This document shows positions 27,359 to 36,294 of a DNA stretch of 64,000 bases, in pieces. Where the stretch lies: assembly GCF_900111565.1 (NCBI RefSeq), contig NZ_FOIK01000001.1, forward strand, positions 2,414,882-2,478,881. The letters are read 5' to 3'. The position numbers and the translations under genes were made by a program. The DNA is from Paenibacillus sp. NFR01 (GTDB lineage Bacteria; Bacillota; Bacilli; Paenibacillales; Paenibacillaceae). Within the stretch, counting starts at the first letter, position 1. The number at the start of each line of letters is the position of its first letter. The notes beneath the pieces were generated by a model, which was given only the letters and a program-made list of their open reading frames with translations, did no database searches and was not told the origin of the DNA.

Positions 27359-28489
27359 ATGGACTGGAAAACGGCAATTGGGCACATCTTGACGACCACC
27401 CGCCTTAATATCGGACGTTTTGGCGAAAAATTCCCCATCGTCAGCATGGGAGACGGCAAATATCATTTGACCGCACACGATAACTGGACGGAAGGCTTCT
27501 GGTCCGGCATTTTATGGCTCAGCTACGAATACAGCGGCGATCCGGACATCCATGCCGCAGCGGTCCGGACGTCGCAATCGTTCCGGCTGCGCCTGGAAGC
27601 GGAGCAGTCGCTTGACCATCATGACGTCGGCTTTCTTTATACGCCTTCCGCCATGGCCCGCTGGATCGTCGACAGGGATGATGCCTCGCGCGGGCTTGCT
27701 CTGCAGGCAGCGGACATCCTGATGAAGCGCTGGCGCTCCGGCCCGCAGCTGTTTCAGGCCTGGGGACCCGAAGGCGACGCGAACGACGGCGGCCGGATCA
27801 TTATCGACTGCCTGATGAACCTCCCGTTGCTCTATTGGGCGACGGAGCAGACAGGCGACCGCCGTTATGCGGAATGCGCCGCCATTCAGGCCGAAAAAAG
27901 CCGCCGCTTTCTGGTGAGGGGAGACGACTCCTCCTACCATACGTTTTATTTCGACCAACAGACCGGCGATGCCGTTCGCGGCGGAACCGGACAAGGGTAT
28001 CGGGACGGCTCCACCTGGACGCGGGGCCAGGCCTGGGGTGTCTACGGTTTTTCCTTGGCTTACCGTTATCTCCGGGACCCCCGTTACCTGGATACCTCGA
28101 AACGAATGGCCCGTTATTTTCTGGAGCATCTTCCCGAAGACTTGGTGGCGTATTGGGACTTCGATGTCCCGCAGGAAAGCCCCGCTCCACGCGACAGTTC
28201 GGCCTCCGCCATTATGGCATGCGGGTTGCTGGAGCTGCTGGAGCACTTGCCTGAAGGAGACCCGGAACGGAACACGCTGGCCGAAGCCGCGCATAATTGC
28301 ATGGACTCCTTGCTGAAGTATTATTTTACCGCAGGCCATCCCTCCGAAGAGGGGTTTCTGCGGCATGGCTCCTATTCGGTTCGGGGCAACTCATCCCCAG
28401 ACGACTTCATGATCTGGGGCGACTACTTTTTCCTCGAAGCGCTAATGCGTCTGGAGAAAGCCGTTCCCGGTTATTGGTACGAGCGATAA
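27359..28489 (+). CDS. GH88 unsaturated glucuronyl hydrolase
   Basis: 376 residues from the ATG at 27359, five bases behind GGGAGG; a longer frame to 27218 has no ribosome site. The (alpha/alpha)6 barrel carries Asp89 in HHDVGF and Asp150 in RIIIDCLMN, matching the two catalytic aspartates (88 and 149) of characterised unsaturated glucuronyl hydrolases. DNWTEGFWSG and DGSTWTRGQAWG are also family blocks. It hydrates the delta-4,5 unsaturated uronic acid left by polysaccharide lyases, in the cytoplasm. It is transcribed away from the ArsR-like regulator and importer. Confidence 0.93.
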   Translation: MDWKTAIGHILTTTRLNIGRFGEKFPIVSMGDGKYHLTAHDNWTEGFWSGILWLSYEYSGDPDIHAAAVRTSQSFRLRLEAEQSLDHHDVGFLYTPSAMARWIVDRDDASRGLALQAADILMKRWRSGPQLFQAWGPEGDANDGGRIIIDCLMNLPLLYWATEQTGDRRYAECAAIQAEKSRRFLVRGDDSSYHTFYFDQQTGDAVRGGTGQGYRDGSTWTRGQAWGVYGFSLAYRYLRDPRYLDTSKRMARYFLEHLPEDLVAYWDFDVPQESPAPRDSSASAIMACGLLELLEHLPEGDPERNTLAEAAHNCMDSLLKYYFTAGHPSEEGFLRHGSYSVRGNSSPDDFMIWGDYFFLEALMRLEKAVPGYWYER

Positions 28490-28546
28490 GCCGGCTGGGA
28501 CGAACGAAAAAGCCGGCGCTGCAGCGCCAATACAATCTCCTCCCTG

Positions 28547-28583
28547 ACCGGCAGGCACTCTCGCGTGGAGTCCTGCCGGTTTG
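28547..28583 (+). terminator. Possible terminator of the GH88 gene
   Basis: ACCGGCAGG...CCTGCCGGT is a strong stem with an inner ACTC/GAGT pair but only TTT after it. It lies about 60 bases after the stop codon. Confidence 0.55.
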
Positions 28584-28662
28584 CATAGGCAAATGAAGGC
28601 TTTTATTATGGACACAGTGCCGGATATACTGTAATTAACAACGGTTGATAAAGGAGCGTTTC

Positions 28663-29505
28663 ATGAACGGGAACGATCTTTTGATGTACAAATATAAATA
28701 TGAAGACGAGGAAGCCCATTATTTCCATGCGCACCGGGGAATCGAATTGCTGTATATTTACAGCGGCCGCGGAGAAATCATGGCCGAGAGCCGGACCTAC
28801 CCGATCCGGGATCATACGCTGGTCTGGTTTCAGCCCTATCAGCTGCATCGTGTGGCCATTCCACCCGCCCCGGGCCGTTCTTATGTCCGGACGAATCTGA
28901 CCTTTGATCCCGGATTTCTGGAGCGGTTTCTTTCCGTGTTCCCTTCTTTGGATGCGTTTTTCCGCAGGATGTGGAAGGGCCATCTGCAGCAGCCGGTGCT
29001 GTATGATATGCAGGCCACTCCGATTCCCGGCATGCTGGAGGAATTGAATAATTCCATCCATCATGCTGGCCATCCCGCCGCCGTCGCAGCCGAAAATAAC
29101 GGGCTCCTGATGCTTCAGCTGCTTCGGCTGCTGCAAATACACGGGACAGGCCTCCTGGATGAGCCGGACCCGGTGCATTCGCCTGGCGGATCGCAGATGC
29201 AGAGGATCACCGAATGGCTGGATGCGCATTACAAAAAGCCTTTTCGTCTCGACGCGTTGGCCGGCAGCCTGCATCTGTCGCCGTACCATGTGTCGCATGT
29301 GTTCAAGCAATTTTCCGGCATCACGTTGTCCGAGTACCTGATGCAGCTGCGGATCAGGGAGGCCTGCATCCTGCTTGCCAATACAACCAGATCCGTGCAG
29401 GAAATCGCGGCGGAAGTGGGCGGCTATACCCCTTCCTACTTCAGCCAGATGTTCAAAAAGCATAAAGGAATTTCACCGGAGCAATACCGGAAAAGCATCC
29501 GCTGA
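28663..29505 (+). CDS. AraC-family regulator with cupin sensor domain
   Basis: 280 residues from the ATG at 28663 (AAAGGAG). The N-terminal cupin-like half begins EAHYFHAHRGIELLYIYSGRG. The C-terminal 100 residues are two helix-turn-helices, LDALAGSLHLSPYHVSHVFKQFSGITLSEYL and VQEIAAEVGGYTPSYFSQMFKKHKG (each motif shown in parts of the family signature). It probably activates adjacent glycan genes on binding a sugar; it stands alone between GH88 and a bidirectional terminator. Confidence 0.88.
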   Translation: MNGNDLLMYKYKYEDEEAHYFHAHRGIELLYIYSGRGEIMAESRTYPIRDHTLVWFQPYQLHRVAIPPAPGRSYVRTNLTFDPGFLERFLSVFPSLDAFFRRMWKGHLQQPVLYDMQATPIPGMLEELNNSIHHAGHPAAVAAENNGLLMLQLLRLLQIHGTGLLDEPDPVHSPGGSQMQRITEWLDAHYKKPFRLDALAGSLHLSPYHVSHVFKQFSGITLSEYLMQLRIREACILLANTTRSVQEIAAEVGGYTPSYFSQMFKKHKGISPEQYRKSIR

Positions 29506-29529
29506 CTTCAGTCGGCACGTTTCATAACA

Positions 29530-29590
29530 ATCGCCCTTGGATCCATTGGAAGCGGTAAGCCTCCATGGATCCAAGGGCGATTTAAGTTTT
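29530..29590. terminator. Bidirectional terminator between AraC gene and GH94
   Basis: ATCGCCCTTGGATCCAT and ATGGATCCAAGGGCGAT form a long near-perfect stem between converging genes. The rightward tail is TTTAAGTTTT; the leftward tail is weaker (TGTTATG). Confidence 0.75.
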
Positions 29591-29608
29591 ACGTATTTTA
29601 CTGTCGGA

Positions 29609-32038
29609 CTACAGGATCACTTCCACTTTGACGGACGAGCGCCCCGGGTAAGCAGGCAGGATGTTGCCATCCACCAGCTCACCGTCGACACGGATGGATT
29701 TCACGCCTTTGCTGACCTTGCCTGTATTCGTCACGGCAATGTCATAGACGCAGCCTCTGAAGCGGCGTTTCACCGAAAACCCTTCCCACTCCGCGGGAAT
29801 GCAAGGATCGATGGCCAGCCCTTCCGGCACCGGCTTCACGCCCAGAATGTATTGGGTCACGGCAACATACATCCAGGCGGCCGTTCCGGTCAGCCACGAG
29901 ACGTTGGCAAGGCCGAACTTATCGGACTCCGGTCCGAACAGGTTGGAGGCATACACGTAAGGCTCGGCTTTATACCGCCATAACCCCGCTTTGTCCATCG
30001 CCACGTTCGGCAGCAGCTGGCGGTAATATTTATAGGCCAAATCGCCCCGGCCCAGCATGCATTCCGCAATGATCGCCCAGGTGTTGGCGTGGCAGAAGAC
30101 CGCCCCGTTCTCCCCGGTCCCTTTGTTGTAATTGGTCAAAGGGTCGGCCGGATCGGGGAAGGTGGAGATGGAAGGATGGATCTTCTTGATCCCAAGCTCC
30201 GTGTCCAGCATCTCGCGCACGCTGTCCATCGCCTGCTTGCCTTTATCCGGGTCGGCCATTCCGGACAACGTCGCCCAGGTCTGGGCATTCAGCCAGATTT
30301 TCGCTTCGTCGTGTTCATCGCTGCCGAGGAACCGTCCGTCGTCCATAATGGCCCGCCGGAACCAGCGGCCGTCCCAGCCGATGCCGTTGACCAGTCGGCG
30401 CTGGCTTTCGTACATGTCTTCATATTGCGCGATATCCTCCGGATGTCCGGCGGCAGCGGCGAGATCCGTCATCCGCCGCAGTACCGTCCCCAGCTGCATC
30501 GCCGTCCAGATGCTTTCGCCCTTCCCCTCGCGGCATACGCGGAACAGCTGGTCGTTCCAATCCGAGCGCAGCATCAGCGGGAAACCGCGCGAACCAAGCT
30601 GCGATGCGGTAAACCCGATCGCCGCCTTCAAATGCTCATACACCGTTCCTCCGCCGCCGTCATAATACGGCACCTCATCGTTCAGGAATGCGGCATCTCC
30701 CGTCTCCGCCAGCAGATCCCATGCCGCCAGCGCCGTCCACAAGTGATCGTCGGAATGGATGCTTGTGACCGGTTCCCAGCCTTCGTTCGGAAAGAAATAA
30801 TGATTTACGTGTCCGTCCCTGTACTGCTGACCCAGCAGCAGCCGCAGTTTGTCGTAAGCAAGCTCCGGATCAAAAGGCACGACGGCCAGGATATCCTGCG
30901 CGGTATCCCTGTAGCCAACGCCGCGGAAGGTCCCCGTGGCATAGAAGGAGATATTGCGCGAGAACAGGAAGTTGCGGTGCGCCTGGTACGGATTCCAGAT
31001 GTTGACCATCCGCTCGGCATCCTTGTCCGGCAAGCGGCTCTCCCACGCGCCCAGGTAAGCGGCCCAATTCTCCTTCAAGGCCCGGAAAGAGGACTCCACG
31101 AATCCGGACTCCCGGGAGTGGGCGATGGCGCGCGCAACATCCTGTTCATCCGCCCCGGTTCCCAAAAAGATGTTGATCGTGCGGCTTTCGCCCGGCTGCA
31201 GCGTCACCTGGAACTGAAGCGCGCCGCACGGGTCGCCGCCCATCAGCGTCGATCCAGTGCAGCCGCCGCTTTCGATCGCCGCCGGATTGGATTCACTGCG
31301 GTAGCTGCCGATAAACTCCTCGCGGTCGCCGTCGTAGCCGGCAAGCGGCGTATCCGCAGCCAAATAGACAAGCGGCGTCTCGTCCGGTCTCGGCTGGTTT
31401 TCGACGCCGTACCGGTATACCAGTGCCTCCGCTTCATGGTATTGCACTGAAACCTGATGTTTGTTGTAGCACTGCCACTGCAGCTCGCGCATGAACTCCA
31501 TCATGCCGAATTCGGCGTAGGCGTAGACCTTGAGCTCCTGCGGTTCGCTGCCGTGATTGGTCAAAGCCAGATTCCAGATCAGGGAATTTTCGTAAGGCCC
31601 GACAAAATAGACGGTCCGCGCGGCAATCCCGCCGCGCTCCGCTTCAAAGCGGGTGTATCCCATTCCGTGCGCGCTTTTCCACGCCTCCGGTTTATCGGAA
31701 GCGGGTTCGGCGGTCGGGCACCAGTAGCTGCCGTTTTGGGCATTCTGAATATAAATGTAGGGACCGGAACGGTCCATGGGCAGGTGGAAGAAACGGTAAC
31801 GCGTAATGCGCCAGATCTGAGGCGACTTGTAAAAAGCGACCCCGCCCCCGGCATGCGACAGCATCGTGTGGAAGGTGCCGTTCGACAGATAGTTCATCCA
31901 TGGCGTCGGCATATCATGCCGCCCAAATTCCACCTCCTTCTCCTCGTCCCGGAAGGTGTAGTAATTCTTCGGATCATCATCGCGGATCGGCCCTGCTTTC
32001 ACTGGACTCCAGCTCCTTTGCGTAGGTATCGGTTTCAT
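29609..32038 (-). CDS. GH94-family disaccharide phosphorylase
   Basis: 809 residues, the usual size of cellobiose-type phosphorylases. It has an N-terminal beta-sandwich (about 1-300), linker helices, an (alpha/alpha)6 barrel (about 335-720) and a C-terminal sandwich. RGVGYRDTAQD (372-382) and SDWND with the general acid Asp496 are GH94 landmarks. Such enzymes split beta-glucosides such as cellobiose or laminaribiose with phosphate, releasing a sugar 1-phosphate. The specificity cannot be read from sequence. Its ATG overlaps the stop of the giant GH2 gene by four bases, so the two are translationally coupled. Confidence 0.9.
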   Translation of the reverse strand: MKPIPTQRSWSPVKAGPIRDDDPKNYYTFRDEEKEVEFGRHDMPTPWMNYLSNGTFHTMLSHAGGGVAFYKSPQIWRITRYRFFHLPMDRSGPYIYIQNAQNGSYWCPTAEPASDKPEAWKSAHGMGYTRFEAERGGIAARTVYFVGPYENSLIWNLALTNHGSEPQELKVYAYAEFGMMEFMRELQWQCYNKHQVSVQYHEAEALVYRYGVENQPRPDETPLVYLAADTPLAGYDGDREEFIGSYRSESNPAAIESGGCTGSTLMGGDPCGALQFQVTLQPGESRTINIFLGTGADEQDVARAIAHSRESGFVESSFRALKENWAAYLGAWESRLPDKDAERMVNIWNPYQAHRNFLFSRNISFYATGTFRGVGYRDTAQDILAVVPFDPELAYDKLRLLLGQQYRDGHVNHYFFPNEGWEPVTSIHSDDHLWTALAAWDLLAETGDAAFLNDEVPYYDGGGGTVYEHLKAAIGFTASQLGSRGFPLMLRSDWNDQLFRVCREGKGESIWTAMQLGTVLRRMTDLAAAAGHPEDIAQYEDMYESQRRLVNGIGWDGRWFRRAIMDDGRFLGSDEHDEAKIWLNAQTWATLSGMADPDKGKQAMDSVREMLDTELGIKKIHPSISTFPDPADPLTNYNKGTGENGAVFCHANTWAIIAECMLGRGDLAYKYYRQLLPNVAMDKAGLWRYKAEPYVYASNLFGPESDKFGLANVSWLTGTAAWMYVAVTQYILGVKPVPEGLAIDPCIPAEWEGFSVKRRFRGCVYDIAVTNTGKVSKGVKSIRVDGELVDGNILPAYPGRSSVKVEVIL

Positions 32039-35000
32039 TTCGGCTCGACCTCGTCCAACGTCAGCCGGTATTCCAAATCCTTCATATAACTGCCGTCGGG
32101 GTGCAAAAACATCAGGCCGAAGCTCACGTCGCCGCCCGTCCCCCGGACGATGGCGATCAGCCGGTTAAGCCCGGCCTGCAGCGCAAGCTCCCGCTCCGGT
32201 TCGGGCACCGGGGCGCCGTTCAAATAAATCTCGTAAGCCGCATCCGTATGGATCCGCATACGCCCTTTGCGCAGACGTGCGGCTGCACCCGCTTCTTCCG
32301 GCACCTGGACAAAACAGCTGAGAAACCAAGGGGCGCTGCCCGCATTCGCGATGCGCAGGGCGCCGTCGCCGGACCGGCGCTCTTTCTTCTGCATCCAGCC
32401 GTACAGGCCTTCGCCCAAATTATTCAAAGAGAATTCCGGATCGATATAATAAGCCTTCATCTCGCCGTAATCGACATGCGGCGGACAAGGCAGCGCCATC
32501 ATTGTTTCCACGGCCCATTCGCCGTCCCCTTTGACGGTATCCAGCAGGGCATCGGCAAACGATGCCCCCAGATTCGCCAGCAGGCGGGTATACAGGCGTA
32601 CCGCCTTGTCGCTTCCGGCATCCGTCAGCAGCTGCGAGCAGAGGACGGAGCCGGCGCCGATCTTCATTTCGGTCAGGAAGATTCCGGGCGAACGCGCATG
32701 TTTGCGGTTCAGCTCCACCAGCGCGAGGCGGCTGTATTCCGCCGTGTAGCCATGGACGAAATAGTCCTTCCAGGCGGTGCCTTCCACGCTCGTGCAAAGC
32801 CCGGCCGCGCCCGGAATCTCCAGGCGGTGCGAAGCCAGCACATGGTTCTTGACCTCCCGCGGGGACAGGAACACCTTGTCGAAGCCGAACAGGTCGACAG
32901 GGCTGAATCCGCGGACGGCGGCATCCACATCATCCGCCGCCAAATGATACGCCTCGTGCGGCAGCACGCGCACGGGGCGGTCCAGCAGGCGCGCCAGCGC
33001 CGCCTGCTGACGGCCCTCCGCCGGCAGGAGCAGCACCTGCCCGCCGGCTTCGGCATGGCGCCGGAGCGCCTCGGCGGCTCCCGGCGCCTCCAGCATGCAG
33101 GCTTCGGCCACGACCAGGCCGAAGTCCTGCATGCCCGGGCGCGCCGCTGCGCCAGGCGCGCCCGGGTCTGCCGGCGCTGGGGCATCCAGCGCCGTGTACC
33201 GCAGCCGCAGCTTCTCGAAGAAAGCTGCGGCTTCCCCGCCGCGGCGCAGCAGCGCGGCCGCCGGCCGGGCCGGGGCGCCGGCGGCATCCGCCGCGCCGGC
33301 GCAGGCCAGCAGGTTCCGCAGCAGCAGGCAGGCTTGCGGAACCTGCTCCAGGTTGGCCATCAGCTCCAGCTGGCTGGCCAGGAACCCTCCCGCGCCGCTG
33401 CGGTATTCCAGCAGCGGCGACCACAGATCCCCGCCGTCTCCGAAATCGCCGGCCCCGCATTCCAGCAGCAGGGTGAAATCTCCGGTCACCGGCTTCTCGA
33501 AGGCGGCATGGATGATCGGCAGCGGACCTTCTTCGTTGAGTCCTTCATGCCAAAACATCAGGTCGCCGTCGCCCAGCCCTTGCAGCGCCGGATGCTTGTA
33601 GCTGCCGGCATGCGCGCGGAGGAACGGCCTCCGCGAGAGCGGCAGCCGGGCGAGCGAAAGCTGATTTTGCTCCAGAAGCAGCACGCGGCCGCCCCGGGCA
33701 ACGAAGGCGTTCAACAGTTCCTCCAGGATGCCTTCCGCATCCTCCACCCGGCTGCCGACAATCAGCAGAAGACCTTCGGCCAGCCCGGGCAATTCGTTCC
33801 GCTCGACTCTGGAACAACCCGGAACCAGCCGGCGGATGGATTCATAGTCGCGGTCCGGTCCATAATAGGCTGCCTGCCGCTGTACAGGTACCGGTCGGTC
33901 CAGAAGGCTAGCGGACAGAATCCGGTATTCCTTGCGCAGCTTGTGCATCTGCCGTCCGCCGTGGAACAGCAGCGCCGTCAGCACGGCCTGTTCCCCTTCG
34001 GTTGCGGGAGCGGGCATCCAGTCCAGTGCAAGAACCACGTGCTCCGCCGGGGCTTGGCGGAAGCTGAAGCTTTGTTCATGGACAATCTTTGTCCCCTGAC
34101 GGATAACGAATTCCGCCCGGACCTCCTGAGAGGATAACGTATCGTTATACACGTCGAAGGTACGGTTCATCCGTTTATGGTCATAGAAGCAGCTGTTGTA
34201 TTCCGCGGCGATGAGGGTCACCGGCTTTAATGCCTCGGCCATGATGGCAAAAGCCGGATTGGGCCGGTACAGCGGATACGCTTCCGGCAGCAGTCCGTTA
34301 TGGATGGTCAGCGAATAGGCCGGTACCTTTGCCGGCTTCGTTCCCGGCGTACCCGGTTCGGCGGGCGAGAGGATGATCTCCTGCTCCGGCATCGCCCGCA
34401 TGAAATAATGGGCGAAATTGAAGGTGGAGAGACCCGATACTCCCTGCCGTCTGGCGTATTCCGCAAACAACCGCTCCTTTTGCGCCAGTCCCGCCGCGCT
34501 TTCATCGGTGCCCCGGTAAACCTCAAGCCCGCTGTACATGCTGCTGTTCTGCGGGCAGATATACCACCAGCCGCCATGCTCCCCGAAGGTCAGCGGAACG
34601 CTGCGGTCCCATTGGCTGATTGTGCCGTCAATGTTGTAATGGCGGCTCTCCACCTCGGTATGCTCTTTGCCCAGCAGCCGGTTGTCGCCTTCGGCAATGA
34701 TTGGACGGCTTTGATCCAGTTCGCGGATCTCGGCCATCAGGCCGGGCATATGCTGCTTGAAGCCGTCCCGCCCGTCCACCCAGCGCATTTCGTTCTGCAG
34801 GCTCCAGAGCACGACGGACGGATGGTTTTTGTCGCGCTGCACCAGCCGCCGCACATGCTTGCGGCAGTTCTCCACATAGTCGGGATGGTCGGCCAGCATC
34901 GATTTGCCCGAGCCGTAGATGGCCGTCTCATCGACAATCAGCATGCCCTCTTCGTCGGCGATGCGCAGATACGCGGCCGGATAAGGCTCGGCATGCAGCC

Positions 35001-36294
35001 GGATGCTATTGATGCCGATGCTGCGGCAGATACGGTACCAGTTGCGGATATAGGCATCCGTCATTTGGAGGCCACCCTGGAAATGCCAGGAGTCGCCGCG
35101 CAGGTTCACCGGGATGCCGTTCAGCATGAACTGCGGGCCTTCGCACCAGAATTCGCGGAAGCCGAAATCCTGCACAAGCCGGTCGATGACTTCCCCATCT
35201 TGGAGCAGCTCCAGCACCGCCGTGTACAGATACGGCGCATCCGGGTTCCACAGCCTGGCATCGCTCCAGCCGATTTCAAACGAAGCGCTGTACGCCGTAC
35301 CCTGCACCATGTTCTCGCATCGTCTAGGTTTGTCAGCAGCTGCGGCATCAACAGGCTCAGGCGTACATTCGGCGGACAGAACCCGCTTGGAACCCGCGGT
35401 AATTCCGCAGTATTGCGGTTCTGCCGACGCCAGTGGCGTCGCTAAACGTTCCGCCCCTGTTCCTGCACCTTCATGATCAGCCGCCGAAGCCAGCGCTTCC
35501 CGGGATTCCTCGGCTTTGCCGCTTTCCGGCATTGCCGGGCTCCGCGGAACCTCGGCCGCCATCCCTTCCTTTTCCCCTTCCGGCTGCCGAAGCACGCCCT
35601 TCTCCCAAACGCCCAGCCTTACTGTAAGTGGTCCGTGGGCAGCATCGGTTCCCGCCGCGCAGGCTAACGCCTTCACTTCTATTCGCCCTTCCCTGACGGA
35701 CGTGCGGATGTTAACATCCTCCAGCGATAGCGCAGGATAGCTTTCCAGATACACGTCCTGCCAGATTCCGCGGCTGATCCGTCCATACCAGGAGCCCATG
35801 AGTCCGGTAATCTTCGACTGCCCATTCGGGAGCGTCACCGTATCAAAACTGCTGCAGACGACATGCAGGTGATGTGTTCGCCCCTGTTCGACCCGCGAAG
35901 TAATATCGAGCCTCAGCGGCAAATACCCGTCTTCCCATACGCCGATCTCCTGGCGGTCCAGATAGATGACCGCCTTCTGCATGATTCCGTCCAGCCGTAG
36001 CACGATCCGCCGGCCGGCCATGCGCTCCGGTAGCCTGAAGCTCCGGTGAAGGATGCCCGCTTCGGCGTCATCCCACTGCTGCGGGTAACCGTAAAGATCG
36101 AACGGCGCATACTCATACTCGGGAATTTTGCCGAAGGTTTTGCCATCCGGCTGCGGATAGGTCCGTCTCCAGCTGGAAGGCACCTGTACTTTGCGCGCCT
36201 CATACACGATTTTTTCCGGCAGCTTGCGGCATTGCGGCTGGTCGTACAGAGGCATGAAATCCCATTCTCCGTTAAGGCAAAATTGATCACGCAT
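32035..36294 (-). CDS. Very long GH2-family glycoside hydrolase
   Basis: 1419 residues from the ATG at 36294 (GGGGA); it overlaps the preceding gene by eight bases and GH94 by four. Jelly-roll, Ig-like and TIM-barrel domains fill about residues 1-640, with acid/base Glu502 in SLQNEMRW and nucleophile Glu572 in TFGEHGGWW. A low-complexity stretch (about 236-329, Ala/Glu/Pro-rich) interrupts the Ig-like domain. About 780 further residues follow. They contain two Rossmann-like segments (LLIVGSRVEDAEGILEEL, FGLVVAEACMLEAPGAAEAL) resembling beta-galactosidase trimerisation/GATase-like folds, then a C-terminal sandwich. No signal peptide. The middle (about 32.9-33.5 kb) is markedly GC-rich. Substrate unknown. 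Confidence 0.85.
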   Translation of the reverse strand: MRDQFCLNGEWDFMPLYDQPQCRKLPEKIVYEARKVQVPSSWRRTYPQPDGKTFGKIPEYEYAPFDLYGYPQQWDDAEAGILHRSFRLPERMAGRRIVLRLDGIMQKAVIYLDRQEIGVWEDGYLPLRLDITSRVEQGRTHHLHVVCSSFDTVTLPNGQSKITGLMGSWYGRISRGIWQDVYLESYPALSLEDVNIRTSVREGRIEVKALACAAGTDAAHGPLTVRLGVWEKGVLRQPEGEKEGMAAEVPRSPAMPESGKAEESREALASAADHEGAGTGAERLATPLASAEPQYCGITAGSKRVLSAECTPEPVDAAAADKPRRCENMVQGTAYSASFEIGWSDARLWNPDAPYLYTAVLELLQDGEVIDRLVQDFGFREFWCEGPQFMLNGIPVNLRGDSWHFQGGLQMTDAYIRNWYRICRSIGINSIRLHAEPYPAAYLRIADEEGMLIVDETAIYGSGKSMLADHPDYVENCRKHVRRLVQRDKNHPSVVLWSLQNEMRWVDGRDGFKQHMPGLMAEIRELDQSRPIIAEGDNRLLGKEHTEVESRHYNIDGTISQWDRSVPLTFGEHGGWWYICPQNSSMYSGLEVYRGTDESAAGLAQKERLFAEYARRQGVSGLSTFNFAHYFMRAMPEQEIILSPAEPGTPGTKPAKVPAYSLTIHNGLLPEAYPLYRPNPAFAIMAEALKPVTLIAAEYNSCFYDHKRMNRTFDVYNDTLSSQEVRAEFVIRQGTKIVHEQSFSFRQAPAEHVVLALDWMPAPATEGEQAVLTALLFHGGRQMHKLRKEYRILSASLLDRPVPVQRQAAYYGPDRDYESIRRLVPGCSRVERNELPGLAEGLLLIVGSRVEDAEGILEELLNAFVARGGRVLLLEQNQLSLARLPLSRRPFLRAHAGSYKHPALQGLGDGDLMFWHEGLNEEGPLPIIHAAFEKPVTGDFTLLLECGAGDFGDGGDLWSPLLEYRSGAGGFLASQLELMANLEQVPQACLLLRNLLACAGAADAAGAPARPAAALLRRGGEAAAFFEKLRLRYTALDAPAPADPGAPGAAARPGMQDFGLVVAEACMLEAPGAAEALRRHAEAGGQVLLLPAEGRQQAALARLLDRPVRVLPHEAYHLAADDVDAAVRGFSPVDLFGFDKVFLSPREVKNHVLASHRLEIPGAAGLCTSVEGTAWKDYFVHGYTAEYSRLALVELNRKHARSPGIFLTEMKIGAGSVLCSQLLTDAGSDKAVRLYTRLLANLGASFADALLDTVKGDGEWAVETMMALPCPPHVDYGEMKAYYIDPEFSLNNLGEGLYGWMQKKERRSGDGALRIANAGSAPWFLSCFVQVPEEAGAAARLRKGRMRIHTDAAYEIYLNGAPVPEPERELALQAGLNRLIAIVRGTGGDVSFGLMFLHPDGSYMKDLEYRLTLDEVEPK

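Noticed and set aside
32709..33460. Overlapping long frames within the GC-rich part of the giant GH2
   Set aside because: They are alternative frames of the same GC-rich DNA, extremely Arg/Ala-rich, and the GH2 frame runs through without break.
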